37,678 nt of DNA from an uncultured Dialister sp. (GCF_900541605.1 NZ_UQKJ01000003.1:1-37678), one strand, 5' to 3'; shown: positions 1-8,289, counted from the first letter of the stretch. The notes: a model not told the origin generated them from the letters alone. Made by a program: numbers and translations.

Positions 1-51
1 TTGCATAAAAATCCAAGAATGAAATCTGACAACGATTTAATCAGTGCTTCC
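1..51. repeat. Family C element, right half, cut by the window edge
   Basis: These 51 bases match the right arm of the family C element at 24457-24506 essentially base for base, ending in TCAGTGCTTCC. The left arm must lie before the window. The rest of 52-377 holds no gene that I can support. It contains a short perfect hairpin at about 240-258 (TGAAACC..GGTTTCA) without a clear U-tract. Confidence 0.8.
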
Positions 52-377
52 TTAGCAGGACCCGCCGGAAATGGGATGGTGCCATTCTGCATCGGCCATC
101 CAATCCCATACTCCCGGCTTCCGCAGATTCCGACGGAAAACCGGATCACGGGAAAAAGGAAAACAGAAAAGTATGATAGCAGGAAACGTAAATCCCTTTC
201 CCCAGCCCTCTTTTTCCCCCCTTTCTTTGGGCGTAATTCATGAAACCAGCCGGTTTCATGGGAATCCATGGAAACGATAGAAAACGCATATGATTCCTGT
301 TCGTTTCTTTATACTCCTATTCTGCCACTCCATATATCAGCAGTAAAACTGTTAATAATTGTATTTATTACAGTAAT

Positions 378-563
378 TTAATTGTTATTATGATGGTGGT
401 TTCCACCGGATCCGCCATTTCCGCCTTTTCCAAGGGCATCCACATCTGCCGGCGCATCGGTTAAAATCGTCAAAAATGTACTTAAAACAGCCTGTAACGG
501 GTCAGAGGGAATCAGTAAGGTAACTTTACGGTTCCGGTTCAAAATGATGAATACAGGCGCCAT
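378..563 (-). CDS. Doubtful 61-aa protein with Gly/His/Asn-rich tail
   Basis: This is an isolated open frame in a region with no other gene. The first half reads like a compact hydrophobic/basic domain with VTLLIPSDPLQAVLSTFL. The last 17 residues are low complexity (GKGGNGGSGG followed by HHHNNN). There is no convincing Shine-Dalgarno sequence before the ATG, and an in-frame stop lies seven codons upstream, so the start cannot move. The tail could bind metal or be a flexible peptide tail, but I do not recognise a family. It may be a chance ORF in repeat-derived DNA, since 565-640 resembles family C flanks. Confidence 0.28.
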   Translation of the reverse strand: MAPVFIILNRNRKVTLLIPSDPLQAVLSTFLTILTDAPADVDALGKGGNGGSGGNHHHNNN

Positions 564-660
564 TGAATGGTTCAGTGTGCCAAACTGTTAAAGCCATAGG
601 ACCGGCATGTTGGCACTTATAGACATAGCCTTGAGCGAATCAGCGTCTTCGACGCAAATG

Positions 661-705
661 CCCTCCTCAGTCTGCTTCGCAGACAGCTCCCTCGGAGGGG
701 GAGCC
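661..705. repeat. Family D short hairpin repeat
   Basis: Two adjacent hairpins, GTCTGCTTCGCAGAC and CTCCCTCGGAGGGGGAG, follow CCCTCCTCA. The same layout (a variable stem after CCTC, then a CTCCC/GGGAG stem) recurs at 3143-3182, 6088-6123, 17767-17826 and 32076-32220. It lies downstream of the 785-1603 gene and separate from that gene's terminator. Confidence 0.6.
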
Positions 706-733
706 AGGTATCCTGCCGGCAGCATGGCGCAAT

Positions 734-769
734 AAAAAAACAGTGAGAAATGGTTTCCATTTCCCACTG
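734..769 (-). terminator. Intrinsic terminator of the 785-1603 gene
   Basis: A 13-bp stem with one mismatch (CAGTGAGAAATGG against CCATTTCCCACTG) is followed on the minus strand by a run of seven U. It begins 16 bases after the stop codon. Confidence 0.85.
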
Positions 770-784
770 CTTCTATACAGGGCC

Positions 785-1603
785 TCAGGCCTTTTCTACC
801 TTTTCCGTTTTTTCTTCTTTTTCTGCCTTTTCGGTTCTGGCCTTTTCCGCTTCTTCCATCTTACGGCGGGCGGTTTCCAGGGTTTCCTTACTGGTACCGT
901 TCTCCAGTTCCACCTGTTCCCCATGGAAATCTTCGGCGGTCAGCTCGTCTTCACGGCCACCCATTTCGGTGCCCTTCTGACGGAGCTGCTTGATGCCTTC
1001 TTCAAAGGACATTTCCGGATGTTCCTGGAAATAGCCCTGGTCCCGGAGTTTCTTTTCCATGGCCTTATAGGTGAATGTAATGACTTCTTCCTGGGGAATC
1101 CGGATCTGCCCCGGCATGCGGCGCTCGAATTCCTTCCAGAATTCCTCGGACGCCTTCATGAGCACCCGGCCTACCTTCTTATCGCTATCGATATCATAGA
1201 GCAGGGACCAGATGGGGCGGTTGTCCAGCTTCGCATATTCATGGAAGGTATACCGGTAGGTTACAGGCTTCATGAGCTGGTTCTTGAAATGGTGAACCCC
1301 GAAAATTTTTTCATAGGGAATGGACAGTTCCTTCTTGTGTCCCACGCCGGTCTTCAGCATGTAGAGCCGGTCCTTTTCGAGGCGGTATACGGTCTTCGTG
1401 AGGGTCGTATCCAGGAGCCACCACAGGAGGGCTGCCTGCATGCCCAGGTCAATCACCGGCACCCGATGGTGGACGATGCCCCAGTACCCGGTCCAGCAGA
1501 CATAGGCGGCCCAGAGAATATAGGCTGCCGCCACCAGGATCAGGTAGGGTTTATACAGATAGGAATGATCCACGAAATCCTTCGTTTCATTTGTCTTTGC
1601 CAT
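785..1603 (-). CDS. Two-TM membrane protein with cytoplasmic PH-like region and charged tail
   Basis: The 272-aa protein has two hydrophobic segments near the N terminus (about residues 17-42 and 48-67). They are followed by a soluble region of about 100 residues containing LEKDRLYMLKTGVGHKKELSIPYEKIFGV in pieces that resemble bacterial PH-like (YdbS/YdbT, YcxB) membrane-associated domains. The last 50 residues are a Lys/Glu/Ala-rich, probably helical or coiled-coil tail. It is the last gene of a same-strand set with 1689-2363 and 2451-2711 (gaps of 85-87 bases) and is followed by a terminator. The PH-like assignment is inference from pattern only; no function is assigned. Confidence 0.8.
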   Translation of the reverse strand: MAKTNETKDFVDHSYLYKPYLILVAAAYILWAAYVCWTGYWGIVHHRVPVIDLGMQAALLWWLLDTTLTKTVYRLEKDRLYMLKTGVGHKKELSIPYEKIFGVHHFKNQLMKPVTYRYTFHEYAKLDNRPIWSLLYDIDSDKKVGRVLMKASEEFWKEFERRMPGQIRIPQEEVITFTYKAMEKKLRDQGYFQEHPEMSFEEGIKQLRQKGTEMGGREDELTAEDFHGEQVELENGTSKETLETARRKMEEAEKARTEKAEKEEKTEKVEKA

Positions 1604-1688
1604 ACATTAGACTCCTTAAAGCAAAAGCATCGAACTGCAACAATGGCATTATTATACCATTTATTTTCTTCTATGTCAGTGAGAATTC

Positions 1689-2363
1689 TTATCCATTATA
1701 AGTCCGGGACAGCGGCGGGATTCCCAGGTAAAAGAGCCCCATGCCCACGGCATACACGAAGACGCCGATAATGAAGAACTGGGCCCCCACGATGAGGACG
1801 CCCCGGGTGATTTCCAGGGGGCCATGGAAGTTGGGATCCATGAACGTGTAGGGATAGAGATGGGATTTCCCGTGGGTCACAATGGTTACCCAGGCCCGGA
1901 AATAAACGAAGACCACATAAAAGGCGGGATATATCATCCAGGTGAATATGCTGTACCAGTGCATATCGGTCTTATCCACAAAGAAGATATAGTCCACCGT
2001 CATAAGGATGGGGATGAAATAGTGGAAAATATAATTGTAAAAAGAGAAGTGCTCATAGCTGATATCATTGAGCTTATGGGTGCGGATGGCACCGGGCCGG
2101 ACAATGAGGTGATACATGAGGGACAGGGTCCCCAGGCTCGCCGCCACGATGTACCGGCAGTCCGCGGTATAGAGGAATGGAATCGGCGCCCGGAAGAGAG
2201 TCGCCCCCAGCCATACCAGGAACAGGGTGAATGTGGTGAATGTATAGTACTGGATACGGGACCAGAACACAAAGGGCGTCAGCACCTTGTGCTTCATAAG
2301 AAGAATCAGCCCCAGAATGAGCAGGACAAAGACCGCCCACCGATAAATCAATGCCACCGGCAT
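1689..2363 (-). CDS. Pr6Pr family (FAR-17a/AIG1-like) membrane protein
   Basis: The 224-aa protein has six predicted membrane segments and matches the bacterial Pr6Pr family, related to eukaryotic AIG1/ADTRP. The family hallmarks are visible: an aromatic/Thr-rich second helix (residues 39-50, QYYTFTTFTLFL) with candidate nucleophile threonines, and His114 in FHYFIPILMTVDYIFF on helix four. In AIG1/ADTRP the Thr/His pair hydrolyses fatty-acid esters of hydroxy fatty acids; whether bacterial members do so is not established. It starts at an ATG preceded by CGGGAGGTTTTT. It sits between two other small membrane-protein genes on the same strand, suggesting co-transcription. Confidence 0.85.
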   Translation of the reverse strand: MPVALIYRWAVFVLLILGLILLMKHKVLTPFVFWSRIQYYTFTTFTLFLVWLGATLFRAPIPFLYTADCRYIVAASLGTLSLMYHLIVRPGAIRTHKLNDISYEHFSFYNYIFHYFIPILMTVDYIFFVDKTDMHWYSIFTWMIYPAFYVVFVYFRAWVTIVTHGKSHLYPYTFMDPNFHGPLEITRGVLIVGAQFFIIGVFVYAVGMGLFYLGIPPLSRTYNG

Positions 2364-2450
2364 AAAAACCTCCCGAAGGACAACAGAAAAAGGCCCGAAG
2401 GCCTTTGTATGAAAACCGCCTGTACTAAAGCAGGGAAAATCCCATTTTTC

Positions 2451-2711
2451 TTATTTTCTATGCTTCCGGTTTCTCCGGTTCTGCTTTCTCCTGGCTTCTG
2501 CCCTCATCTGGCGGACTTCTTCTTTTTCCCGTACTTCCGCCTCTGCCGCCTGCCGCTGCAGCTGCTTCTGATGGTAGTTATAAATATTCATTGCCAGGCA
2601 TACCAGAATCATGACGCAGATAGCCACAGTCCGCACATTGATGCCATTCGTGAGAAGGTTCCATACGGAAAAGGCCACAGCCACGCCAAATAAAAGACCA
2701 CGTGCTCTCAT
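2451..2711 (-). CDS. Small membrane protein with basic coiled-coil tail
   Basis: The 86-aa protein has two closely spaced hydrophobic stretches (about residues 5-20 and 28-43). A strongly charged tail (EAEVREKEEVRQMRAEARRK, then RRNRKHRK) probably extends into the cytoplasm as a helix. It is the first gene of the minus-strand membrane-protein set 2711-785; the ATG is preceded by AAAGGAGAT. I do not recognise a family. Size, start site and strand agreement with its neighbours support it as real. Confidence 0.7.
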   Translation of the reverse strand: MRARGLLFGVAVAFSVWNLLTNGINVRTVAICVMILVCLAMNIYNYHQKQLQRQAAEAEVREKEEVRQMRAEARRKQNRRNRKHRK

Positions 2712-2957
2712 GCTTGAAAAATCTCCTTTACCCTGCTTAGCAGGTACTTCATGAACAGTATATCGTTATTATTTTAAATGATTTCACAGTCAATGGCAAT
2801 AGGGGGATTGGGATGCATGTGTAATCCCTCCATTCCTTTGGGAAAGTACCTGGCCGCTCGTGAGGAGTGAGGCGTGAAGATTGAGGAGTGAATGACGGGG
2901 ATCAGGTAGAGTCAATAGCAGCAATTACGTTTTCAGCAGAATGGCACTCCTCCTCCC

Positions 2958-2990
2958 TCGTCATCTCGAGCGGCGGTATGCACCGGAATG
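2958..2990. repeat. Family A fragment (one end only)
   Basis: CGTCATCTCGAGCGGCGGTA and the following GCACCGGAATGAGGAG match the end of family A elements with a few substitutions. The rest of the element is missing. Just upstream (2860-2895) are GAGGAGTGA-type direct repeats resembling the tail of family B. No gene is visible in 2712-3240. Confidence 0.6.
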
Positions 2991-3012
2991 AGGAGATGTA
3001 AAAATAATACGT

Positions 3013-3059
3013 GAAAAAGAGCCTGCTGCGATTCTATCAATCGCAGCGGGCTCTTTTTT
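3013..3059 (-). terminator. Strong bidirectional terminator downstream of dps
   Basis: A 19-bp stem (AAAAGAGCCTGCTGCGATT against AATCGCAGCGGGCTCTTTT) has A/T runs on both sides. It lies 180 bases after the dps stop, with a family D hairpin in between. Confidence 0.8.
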
Positions 3060-3142
3060 GACTGGTATGGAACCAGAAAATGAATGGAAAGTTGGATTGT
3101 TGTGAAGTACGGAGAATCTCAACCGCTTCGCAGCAACCCATC

Positions 3143-3182
3143 CACCGCTTACGCGGTCCCCCCTTGCAAGCAAGGGAGGGCT
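3143..3182. repeat. Family D hairpin repeat
   Basis: Hairpins CCGCTTACGCGG and CCCTTGCAAGCAAGGG lie next to each other, as in the other family D sites. They sit between the dps stop and its terminator. Confidence 0.55.
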
Positions 3183-3240
3183 AACGTTTGGCGGCGAAGC
3201 CGCGGGACCTCAATTCTCTTTCCTCAAATCTCAATTCTCT

Positions 3241-3669
3241 TTATTTCAGTACCTGTCCCAGCATCCAGATTTCTTTGTAGAAGCTTTCGATGTAGTCATC
3301 CATGAGGGCGGAGGTGAGGTAGTCTCCTTCTTCATCGGTCGCTTTCTTTACAGCCAGTACGTCGTCCCGGAGAACTTTGAAGTCGGCGAGGACAGAAGCG
3401 AAGGCTTCTTCCGAGGTGACTTCTTTATTTTTCGCTTCCTGAATGGCGGTGATGGCAAGGAATCCTTTCAGCGTGGATTCCGGTTTCAAAGACAGCTTCA
3501 GCATGTCTTCCGCCACGCCGTCCACCATGCCGGCCACCATGTCGTAGTAGCTTTCCAGCTTCGGATGGTCATCGAAGAAGTGGTAGCCTTTGAGATACCA
3601 GTGATAGCTCTGGAGTTTATGGTATTCCACCACCAGGTCAGCAAGCAGTCTGTTCAGTAATTTTTCCAT
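3241..3669 (-). CDS. dps: Dps-type DNA-protecting ferritin
   Basis: The 142-aa protein belongs to the Dps subfamily of ferritins, which form cytoplasmic dodecamers that oxidise Fe(II) with H2O2 and shield DNA. The inter-subunit ferroxidase residues appear at the family spacing: His23 (SYHWYLKG), His35, Glu39, Asp50 and Glu54 (VDGVAEDML). The usual Asp at the third position is Glu39. It is slightly short for the family (150-180 aa) because it lacks an N-terminal extension. The ATG follows AAGGAGGAACCT. The upstream region shared with the divergent AraC gene holds a perfect palindrome (3745-3758) that resembles Fur/PerR boxes, suggesting peroxide or iron control. Confidence 0.93.
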   Translation of the reverse strand: MEKLLNRLLADLVVEYHKLQSYHWYLKGYHFFDDHPKLESYYDMVAGMVDGVAEDMLKLSLKPESTLKGFLAITAIQEAKNKEVTSEEAFASVLADFKVLRDDVLAVKKATDEEGDYLTSALMDDYIESFYKEIWMLGQVLK

Positions 3670-3744
3670 GATAGGTTCCTCCTTATATAAAAATGGTTTT
3701 TGCTGTTTTTCTTTCAGAAATCATATTCATTTCTCTCGATTTCT

Positions 3745-3758
3745 GATATAATTATATC
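3745..3758. promoter_or_regulatory. Palindrome GATATAATTATATC in the dps/araC intergenic region
   Basis: This is a perfect 14-bp palindrome. On the minus strand its centre supplies a TATAAT -10-like hexamer for dps. Palindromes of this AT-rich kind are the usual targets of Fur/PerR repressors, and dps is a classical PerR target. The site therefore may couple promoter and operator, but no good -35 is visible. Confidence 0.45.
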
Positions 3759-3833
3759 GTGAAAATATTGATTTAAATAGCACTATTTTTCTTATTTTTG
3801 TAACTATATCGTTTTTATAAAGGAGTCCTTACA

Positions 3834-4718
3834 ATGAAAAGCAGCGCCATTCCCCTGCCCAGGATCCCAGCCCTTCCCGGTAGTCCTGCCAGGGATTTCT
3901 ATGCCGCCGAAGAGACGGCATCCCATACTCCCGGCGGCAGCCCCCTCGGCCATTATCACAAAGAGGCAGAATGCCTCTACGTGCTGGAAGGAAATCTGTC
4001 TTTCCAGGTCAATGAATCCCGGATGGTCCTCCACGAAGGGGACGTACTCATTGTGCTTCCGGGGATTCTCCACCACGACCTGATCCATGAGGAAGGGACC
4101 CGGCTCATCCGGATCCTTATGGACCCCGCCCTCCTCACCAGGGAAGCGGACATCCGCCGCCGGCTCATCCACCCCTTCTTTGACAGTGGAGAGAAGGCCT
4201 GCCTCCTCCTGCCTGCCGGCCATTCCCTTTCCCCAGCTGTTCATTCCCTGATAGGGGAAATAAAAGACGAAGAATCCTCTACAGACCCCTTCAAGGGCCT
4301 CCGGATTGCCGCTTCCCTCCATCTCCTGCTGTACCGCCTCTGCCAGGCCTTTCCGCCGGAAGACGCAAAAAAGCCCCTGCCCTCCCGGGAAGACCGGGAA
4401 ACCCAGAAGCGCATGATTCACTACATCAATGAAAACTTTGGAGAGAAAATCACCCTGGACGCCATTGCCGCCGCCGGACAGGTGTCGAAGAGCAAGTGCA
4501 GCAGCCTCTTCCGGACCTACATCGGCCTTTCCCCCATCGATTATGTGAATGAGTACCGCCTCGGCGTGAGCAAAAGCCTCCTGGAAAAGGAGGATACCCC
4601 CATTGCTGACATCGCCTATACCTGCGGATTCACCAGCCAGAGCTACTTCACAAAACTCTTCCGCCAGAGCTTCCACATGACACCCCGGGAATACCGGGCC
4701 GCAGCCAGGAAGATTTGA
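3834..4718 (+). CDS. AraC-family regulator with N-terminal cupin
   Basis: The 294-aa protein has an N-terminal cupin sensor domain (about residues 30-110, with HYHKEAECLYVLEG and the second cupin motif around HEGDVLIVLPGILHHDL). The C-terminal AraC/XylS DNA-binding domain (about 190-292) has two helix-turn-helix units: LDAIAAAGQVSKSKCSSLF, and IADIAYTCGFTSQSYFTKLF followed by MTPREYR. The ligand cannot be predicted. The ATG at 3834 is preceded by AAAGGAGTCCTTACA. It is transcribed divergently from dps with 164 bases between them. No plus-strand partner gene follows, so its target operon is not evident. Confidence 0.9.
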   Translation: MKSSAIPLPRIPALPGSPARDFYAAEETASHTPGGSPLGHYHKEAECLYVLEGNLSFQVNESRMVLHEGDVLIVLPGILHHDLIHEEGTRLIRILMDPALLTREADIRRRLIHPFFDSGEKACLLLPAGHSLSPAVHSLIGEIKDEESSTDPFKGLRIAASLHLLLYRLCQAFPPEDAKKPLPSREDRETQKRMIHYINENFGEKITLDAIAAAGQVSKSKCSSLFRTYIGLSPIDYVNEYRLGVSKSLLEKEDTPIADIAYTCGFTSQSYFTKLFRQSFHMTPREYRAAARKI

Positions 4719-4903
4719 ATGGGGTGAAACGTTGAAATCCCGCGGCTGCGCCGTAGAATGCTGCTTCTTCCCCCTTTACGCTTCTCTCTTCACTTTTAAA
4801 CAACGCTGTACAGCCGCCAGGCATGCTGGTCCCGCTCGACATGACGGAGGGGTGGATAGAAATAATTACTGTACGTTACCTGTAGTATGCCTCTACCCGA
4901 AAG

Positions 4904-5130
4904 CGTCATTTCGAGCGGTGGTAAGCGCCGTGGTGACTGTAGCCGTAAAAATCGTATGTGAGAGAGAGCCGAGAAATCTCCCGGAGAAATGACCATGACG
5001 GTGTTACAACTCTTGAATTCGGAAGGGAAAACCTGTATTCCCGAATACAAGAAAGATTTCGAGGCTCCTCGAAGCTGCAGAGATTTTATCTGTATCGTCA
5101 CCATGCATACTGCCACCGCTCGAAGTGACA
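4904..5130 (-). repeat. Family A element, full copy (minus orientation)
   Basis: The 227-bp copy starts CGTCATTTCGAGCGGTGGTA and ends with the inverse (CCGCTCGAAGTGACAG). Inside are GAGAAATCTCCCGG, GTGTTACAAC and AAGAAAGATTTCGAGGC in the order expected for a reversed copy. A degenerate end (CCCGCTCGACATGACGG) lies at 4829-4845. It separates the araC gene from the udp terminator. Confidence 0.85.
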
Positions 5131-5166
5131 GGGATAGGCTATACACACAATAAACATTGACCCATC

Positions 5167-5213
5167 AAAAAAAGAGCCCTGAAAATGACTTACCATTTTC
5201 AGGGCTCTTTTTT
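5167..5213 (-). terminator. Intrinsic terminator of udp
   Basis: A 20-bp near-perfect stem (AAAAAAGAGCCCTGAAAATG and its inverse) ends three bases after the udp stop and is flanked by A and T runs. It could work in both directions. Confidence 0.9.
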
Positions 5214-5215
5214 GA

Positions 5216-6019
5216 TCACAACGTCACCATAAAGTGGCCGATGAGCATGGTGAGTGCCCGTTTTGCCACCTGCCGGAAACGCTTTTCTGCTTCTTCGTAG
5301 ACCTCATGGGGTGCCACGGCTTCGCTGTCAATCCGCTTCGCCACTACCCCGCACACGGAGCCCGCCGAGAGGCCCATGACGGAGCAGAGGGTGAAGAGTG
5401 TGGCATTTTCCATTTCAAAATTCGTACATCCCAGGTGACGGTACTCTTCCAGGCTCCCCTGGAGGGACCGGCGCACGTAGCTGGAGAAGCTGTCGTACCG
5501 TTCCTGCCCCGGCCAAAAGCTGTCGGTGGATACGGAAATGCCCGTCTTGAAGGGCACATGGAGGGACCTCGCCGCCTCTTCCAGGGCCAAGGTCACCCGC
5601 ATGTCCGCCATGGCCGGGTATTCAGCCGGTGCATAGGCTTTGGACGCCCCATCCTGCCGGACGGCGCCCTTATTGATGACCAGGTCCCCCAGATTCAGGT
5701 CCTCCTGTATGGATCCCGTAGTGCCTACGCGGATGAAGGTCTTTACCCCCAGACGGGCCAGTTCCTCCACGGCGAAGGTGACGCAGGGGCCTCCCATGCC
5801 GGTGGACATGACGAGCACCATCTCCCCGCTGACCTTTGCTTTCCAGGTGGTGAAATCCCGGTGGCTCTCCACAAAGGAAGCCCCTTCGTCCAGGGCCTTT
5901 GCCAGTCCCTCCACCCGGCCCGGATCCCCGGGCACCAGGGCATACCGGGCGCCGTCGATCATTTCGCCGGACAGGCCGGTATGATACATGACTTCCGTCT
6001 TTTCTGCATAATGGACCAT
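5216..6019 (-). CDS. udp: Uridine phosphorylase
   Basis: The 267-aa PNP/UDP family I nucleoside phosphorylase converts uridine plus phosphate to uracil plus ribose-1-phosphate. Visible family motifs are the phosphate loop YALVPGDPGRVE (about 26-37), the signature STGMGGPCVTFAVEEL (about 72-87), GTTGSIQ with GDLVI (about 99-113), and the nucleoside site CTNFEMENATLF (about 198-209). The Gln-x-Arg/Phe-Glu-Met-Glu region favours uridine phosphorylase over purine nucleoside phosphorylase. It is slightly longer than the E. coli enzyme (253 aa). The start ATG has GGAGG seven bases upstream. It appears monocistronic, with a strong terminator directly downstream. Confidence 0.93.
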   Translation of the reverse strand: MVHYAEKTEVMYHTGLSGEMIDGARYALVPGDPGRVEGLAKALDEGASFVESHRDFTTWKAKVSGEMVLVMSTGMGGPCVTFAVEELARLGVKTFIRVGTTGSIQEDLNLGDLVINKGAVRQDGASKAYAPAEYPAMADMRVTLALEEAARSLHVPFKTGISVSTDSFWPGQERYDSFSSYVRRSLQGSLEEYRHLGCTNFEMENATLFTLCSVMGLSAGSVCGVVAKRIDSEAVAPHEVYEEAEKRFRQVAKRALTMLIGHFMVTL

Positions 6020-6087
6020 GAATGGACCTCCTGAAATGATATAATCCGGACCAATCGATTTCCCCTGCCGGCTCTATCGTTATGCAC

Positions 6088-6123
6088 GTGCCCCCTTAGA
6101 GAAGGGGCAGTCCAAAGGACCGG
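6088..6123. repeat. Family D hairpin repeat
   Basis: GCCCCCTTAGAGAAGGGGC and GTCCAAAGGAC form two adjacent stems. They lie in the 196-bp gap between udp and the Lys-tailed protein gene, where no other gene is visible. Confidence 0.5.
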
Positions 6124-6215
6124 GGATAGATGCACCGAAGGGGTGGAACCCAGGAAAAGGGCTGCAGTCTGCGGCATGGAACGTATCTGCATCAAGCCGC
6201 AGCCCGTGGGGTTTC

Positions 6216-6683
6216 TCATTCCTTTTTACTTTTCCTGCTCTTCTTTCCTTTTTTCGATTTCTTTCCCTTTTTGCCTTTTTTGCCCTTCTTTTCTTTTTTG
6301 GACAGCAGTTCTTCCGCCTCCGGCAGGGTTTCGGCTTCGCTGATGGGGATCATTTCCTTTTCATCGATATTCCAGTCCCCTTCGATATTATCTTCCCCGT
6401 CCGGGTCGCCCAGGGTATGGGTCTTGTATTCCAGGTTCACATCTTCATCCATGCCTTCGTCTTCCTGCTTATCCTCATTGGCCTGGATGATTTCCTCCAG
6501 CATGCCCATCATTTCATCGGCAAGCTGGGAAATCTCCCGGATCCGTTCCTCCTCGGCGGGACGGAAATCGGGGCTTGGGGACAGCATGTAGGTCTGCAGG
6601 AATCCCTGGTTTTCCTTCAATTCTTCTTCCTGTTTTGCCAGCCGCTGCGGCAGGGTCAGTTTCTTGTCTTCCGTATCCATCAT
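6216..6683 (-). CDS. Acidic protein with Lys/Gly/Ser-repeat tail
   Basis: The 155-aa protein has three parts: an N-terminal helical region (about 1-75, with LPQRLAKQEEELKENQ), a very acidic middle (about 68-125), and a C-terminal tail of about 27 residues built from KKGKKGKKSK-like units. Its ATG overlaps the TGA of the upstream CNNM/CorC gene (6680-6683), so the two are almost certainly translated together. I do not recognise a family. The poly-Lys tail could bind nucleic acid, acidic lipids or its own acidic middle. The physical coupling suggests a role with the transporter, but that is inference. Confidence 0.8.
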   Translation of the reverse strand: MMDTEDKKLTLPQRLAKQEEELKENQGFLQTYMLSPSPDFRPAEEERIREISQLADEMMGMLEEIIQANEDKQEDEGMDEDVNLEYKTHTLGDPDGEDNIEGDWNIDEKEMIPISEAETLPEAEELLSKKEKKGKKGKKGKKSKKGKKSRKSKKE

Positions 6684-8026
6684 TCTTCTCCCTTCTTCTG
6701 CTTACGCTTCGTTACGAGCACCTTATCCACCCGATGGTTATCGCAGTCCATGACCTCAAAGGTGAAAGGGCCGTACACGGCCTTTTCTGTTTCCTTCGGT
6801 ATATAGCCAAGGAGGTAGGTGATAAATCCTCCCAGTGTCTTATAGTATCCTTCCGCTTCTCCCGGAAGTTCTTCTTCCATGTGGAAATATTCCCGGAAAT
6901 CGTCAATGGAGCAGAGCCCCTCCACGAGCCAGGAATTCTCGGACCGCCGGATGAACTTATTCTGTTCCTCCAGCATGTCCTCCCTGTCCCCCGGCATGTC
7001 GCCCACGATTTCCTCCAGCACATCGTGGAGGGTGATGAGGCCGGACAGGGTTCCGTACTCATCGATGACGATGGCTTCGTGGACCCCCCGGGACTTGAAA
7101 AGCTTCAGTACCTTCGTGAGTGTCAACGTTTCCGGGATATAGACCGGAGCATGGACATTTTCCATGAGGGACTGCTTCAGGGGTTTTCCCGGATGGAGAT
7201 GCTGGTCCATGAGGACCTCCGACAGGTCCGCCAGGCCCTTGAAATCGTCCAAGGACCCCTTCCCCACGGGAAGGCGGAAATGGGAGGAATCCATCACGTC
7301 GGACCAGATCTTCTTCTCGCTGTCCTCCAGGTCGATCCAGGTGAGCTGGGGCCGGGCGGTCATGCAGTCCGCTGCGGTGCGGTCATTCAGCTCGAACACA
7401 TTATCAATGATTTCCGGTTCCTCCTTATCGAAGGTACCGAGGCGGGCGCCCTGCTGGAGGAGCACCTTGATTTCTTCCTCCGACACCGGCTGCTCGCCGC
7501 CCATTTTGATACCAAGGAGGCCCACCACCATTTTTGTGGACCAGGTGGAAAAGAGGACCAGTGGCTTGCAGATGGTGGCCATGATGATCATGGGCCGGGC
7601 CACGAAGCACGCCGCCTTTTCCGGAATGGCGATGGCAATCCACTTCGGCGCCAGTTCCCCGATGATGAGGGAGAAATAGGTGACCAGCACCATCACCACC
7701 ACCACGCTCACCGCCTGGGCATAGGGGGCAAGAAAAGGAATCTTTGCCAGCTCCCGCCCCAGGGGCCCCGACAGGGAAGCGCCGGAGAACATACCGGTAA
7801 TGATGCTGATGGTGGTAATGCCTACCTGGATGGTGGAGAAAAGCTCCTCCTTCCGCTCCGCCAGCATGAGGGCATAGGCGGCATTCTTATTCCCTTCGTC
7901 GATCATCTCCTGGAGCTTCGTCTTCCGGGCCCCGACGATGGCGATTTCCGCCAGGGAGCACACCCCATTTCCCAATACCAGTAAAACAATGATGCAAAGT
8001 TCAAGCCATATGTGGCCGTCGTCCAT
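6680..8026 (-). CDS. CNNM/CorC (HlyC) family transporter with CBS pair
   Basis: The 448-aa protein has the full domain order: an N-terminal DUF21/CNNM transmembrane domain (about 1-190, with CSLAEIAIVGARKTKLQEM and SLIIGELAPKWIA), a tandem CBS pair (about 215-340, with VFELNDRTAADCMTARP and EAIVIDEYGTLSGLITLHDVL), and a C-terminal CorC_HlyC domain (about 360-440). Family members mediate or control Mg2+/Co2+ efflux, or Na+-coupled Mg2+ movement, in the inner membrane; the older name 'hemolysin' is misleading. The ATG is preceded by AAGGAGGAAGCAG. It is the first gene of a two-gene unit with 6216-6683. Confidence 0.92.
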   Translation of the reverse strand: MDDGHIWLELCIIVLLVLGNGVCSLAEIAIVGARKTKLQEMIDEGNKNAAYALMLAERKEELFSTIQVGITTISIITGMFSGASLSGPLGRELAKIPFLAPYAQAVSVVVVMVLVTYFSLIIGELAPKWIAIAIPEKAACFVARPMIIMATICKPLVLFSTWSTKMVVGLLGIKMGGEQPVSEEEIKVLLQQGARLGTFDKEEPEIIDNVFELNDRTAADCMTARPQLTWIDLEDSEKKIWSDVMDSSHFRLPVGKGSLDDFKGLADLSEVLMDQHLHPGKPLKQSLMENVHAPVYIPETLTLTKVLKLFKSRGVHEAIVIDEYGTLSGLITLHDVLEEIVGDMPGDREDMLEEQNKFIRRSENSWLVEGLCSIDDFREYFHMEEELPGEAEGYYKTLGGFITYLLGYIPKETEKAVYGPFTFEVMDCDNHRVDKVLVTKRKQKKGEE

Positions 8027-8289
8027 ATCTGCTGCTTCCTCCTTATCAAAACAGAGCCTGTTACTGGCTTTATTATATCATAGGGAAGAACGGATTGTGT
8101 CCGGGGCAATGTGGCAACCGGGAATATGAAAGATTTCAGAGTTGAGATTTGAGAGTTGCGGTTCAGCGGCTTCGCCGCCCCATTCCATCAATCCATCCTG
8201 CAGCTTTGCCGCGGCCCTTCTCTAAGGCCTGCATGCTTACGGCAGTGGAGACTTCAGCTATTAATCAGACCGTCCGATATCAAACAGAT

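Noticed and set aside
6575..7984. 469-codon plus-strand frame opposite the CNNM/CorC gene
   Set aside because: The minus frame has complete DUF21-CBS-CorC domains; the plus frame has only His/Gly-rich noise.
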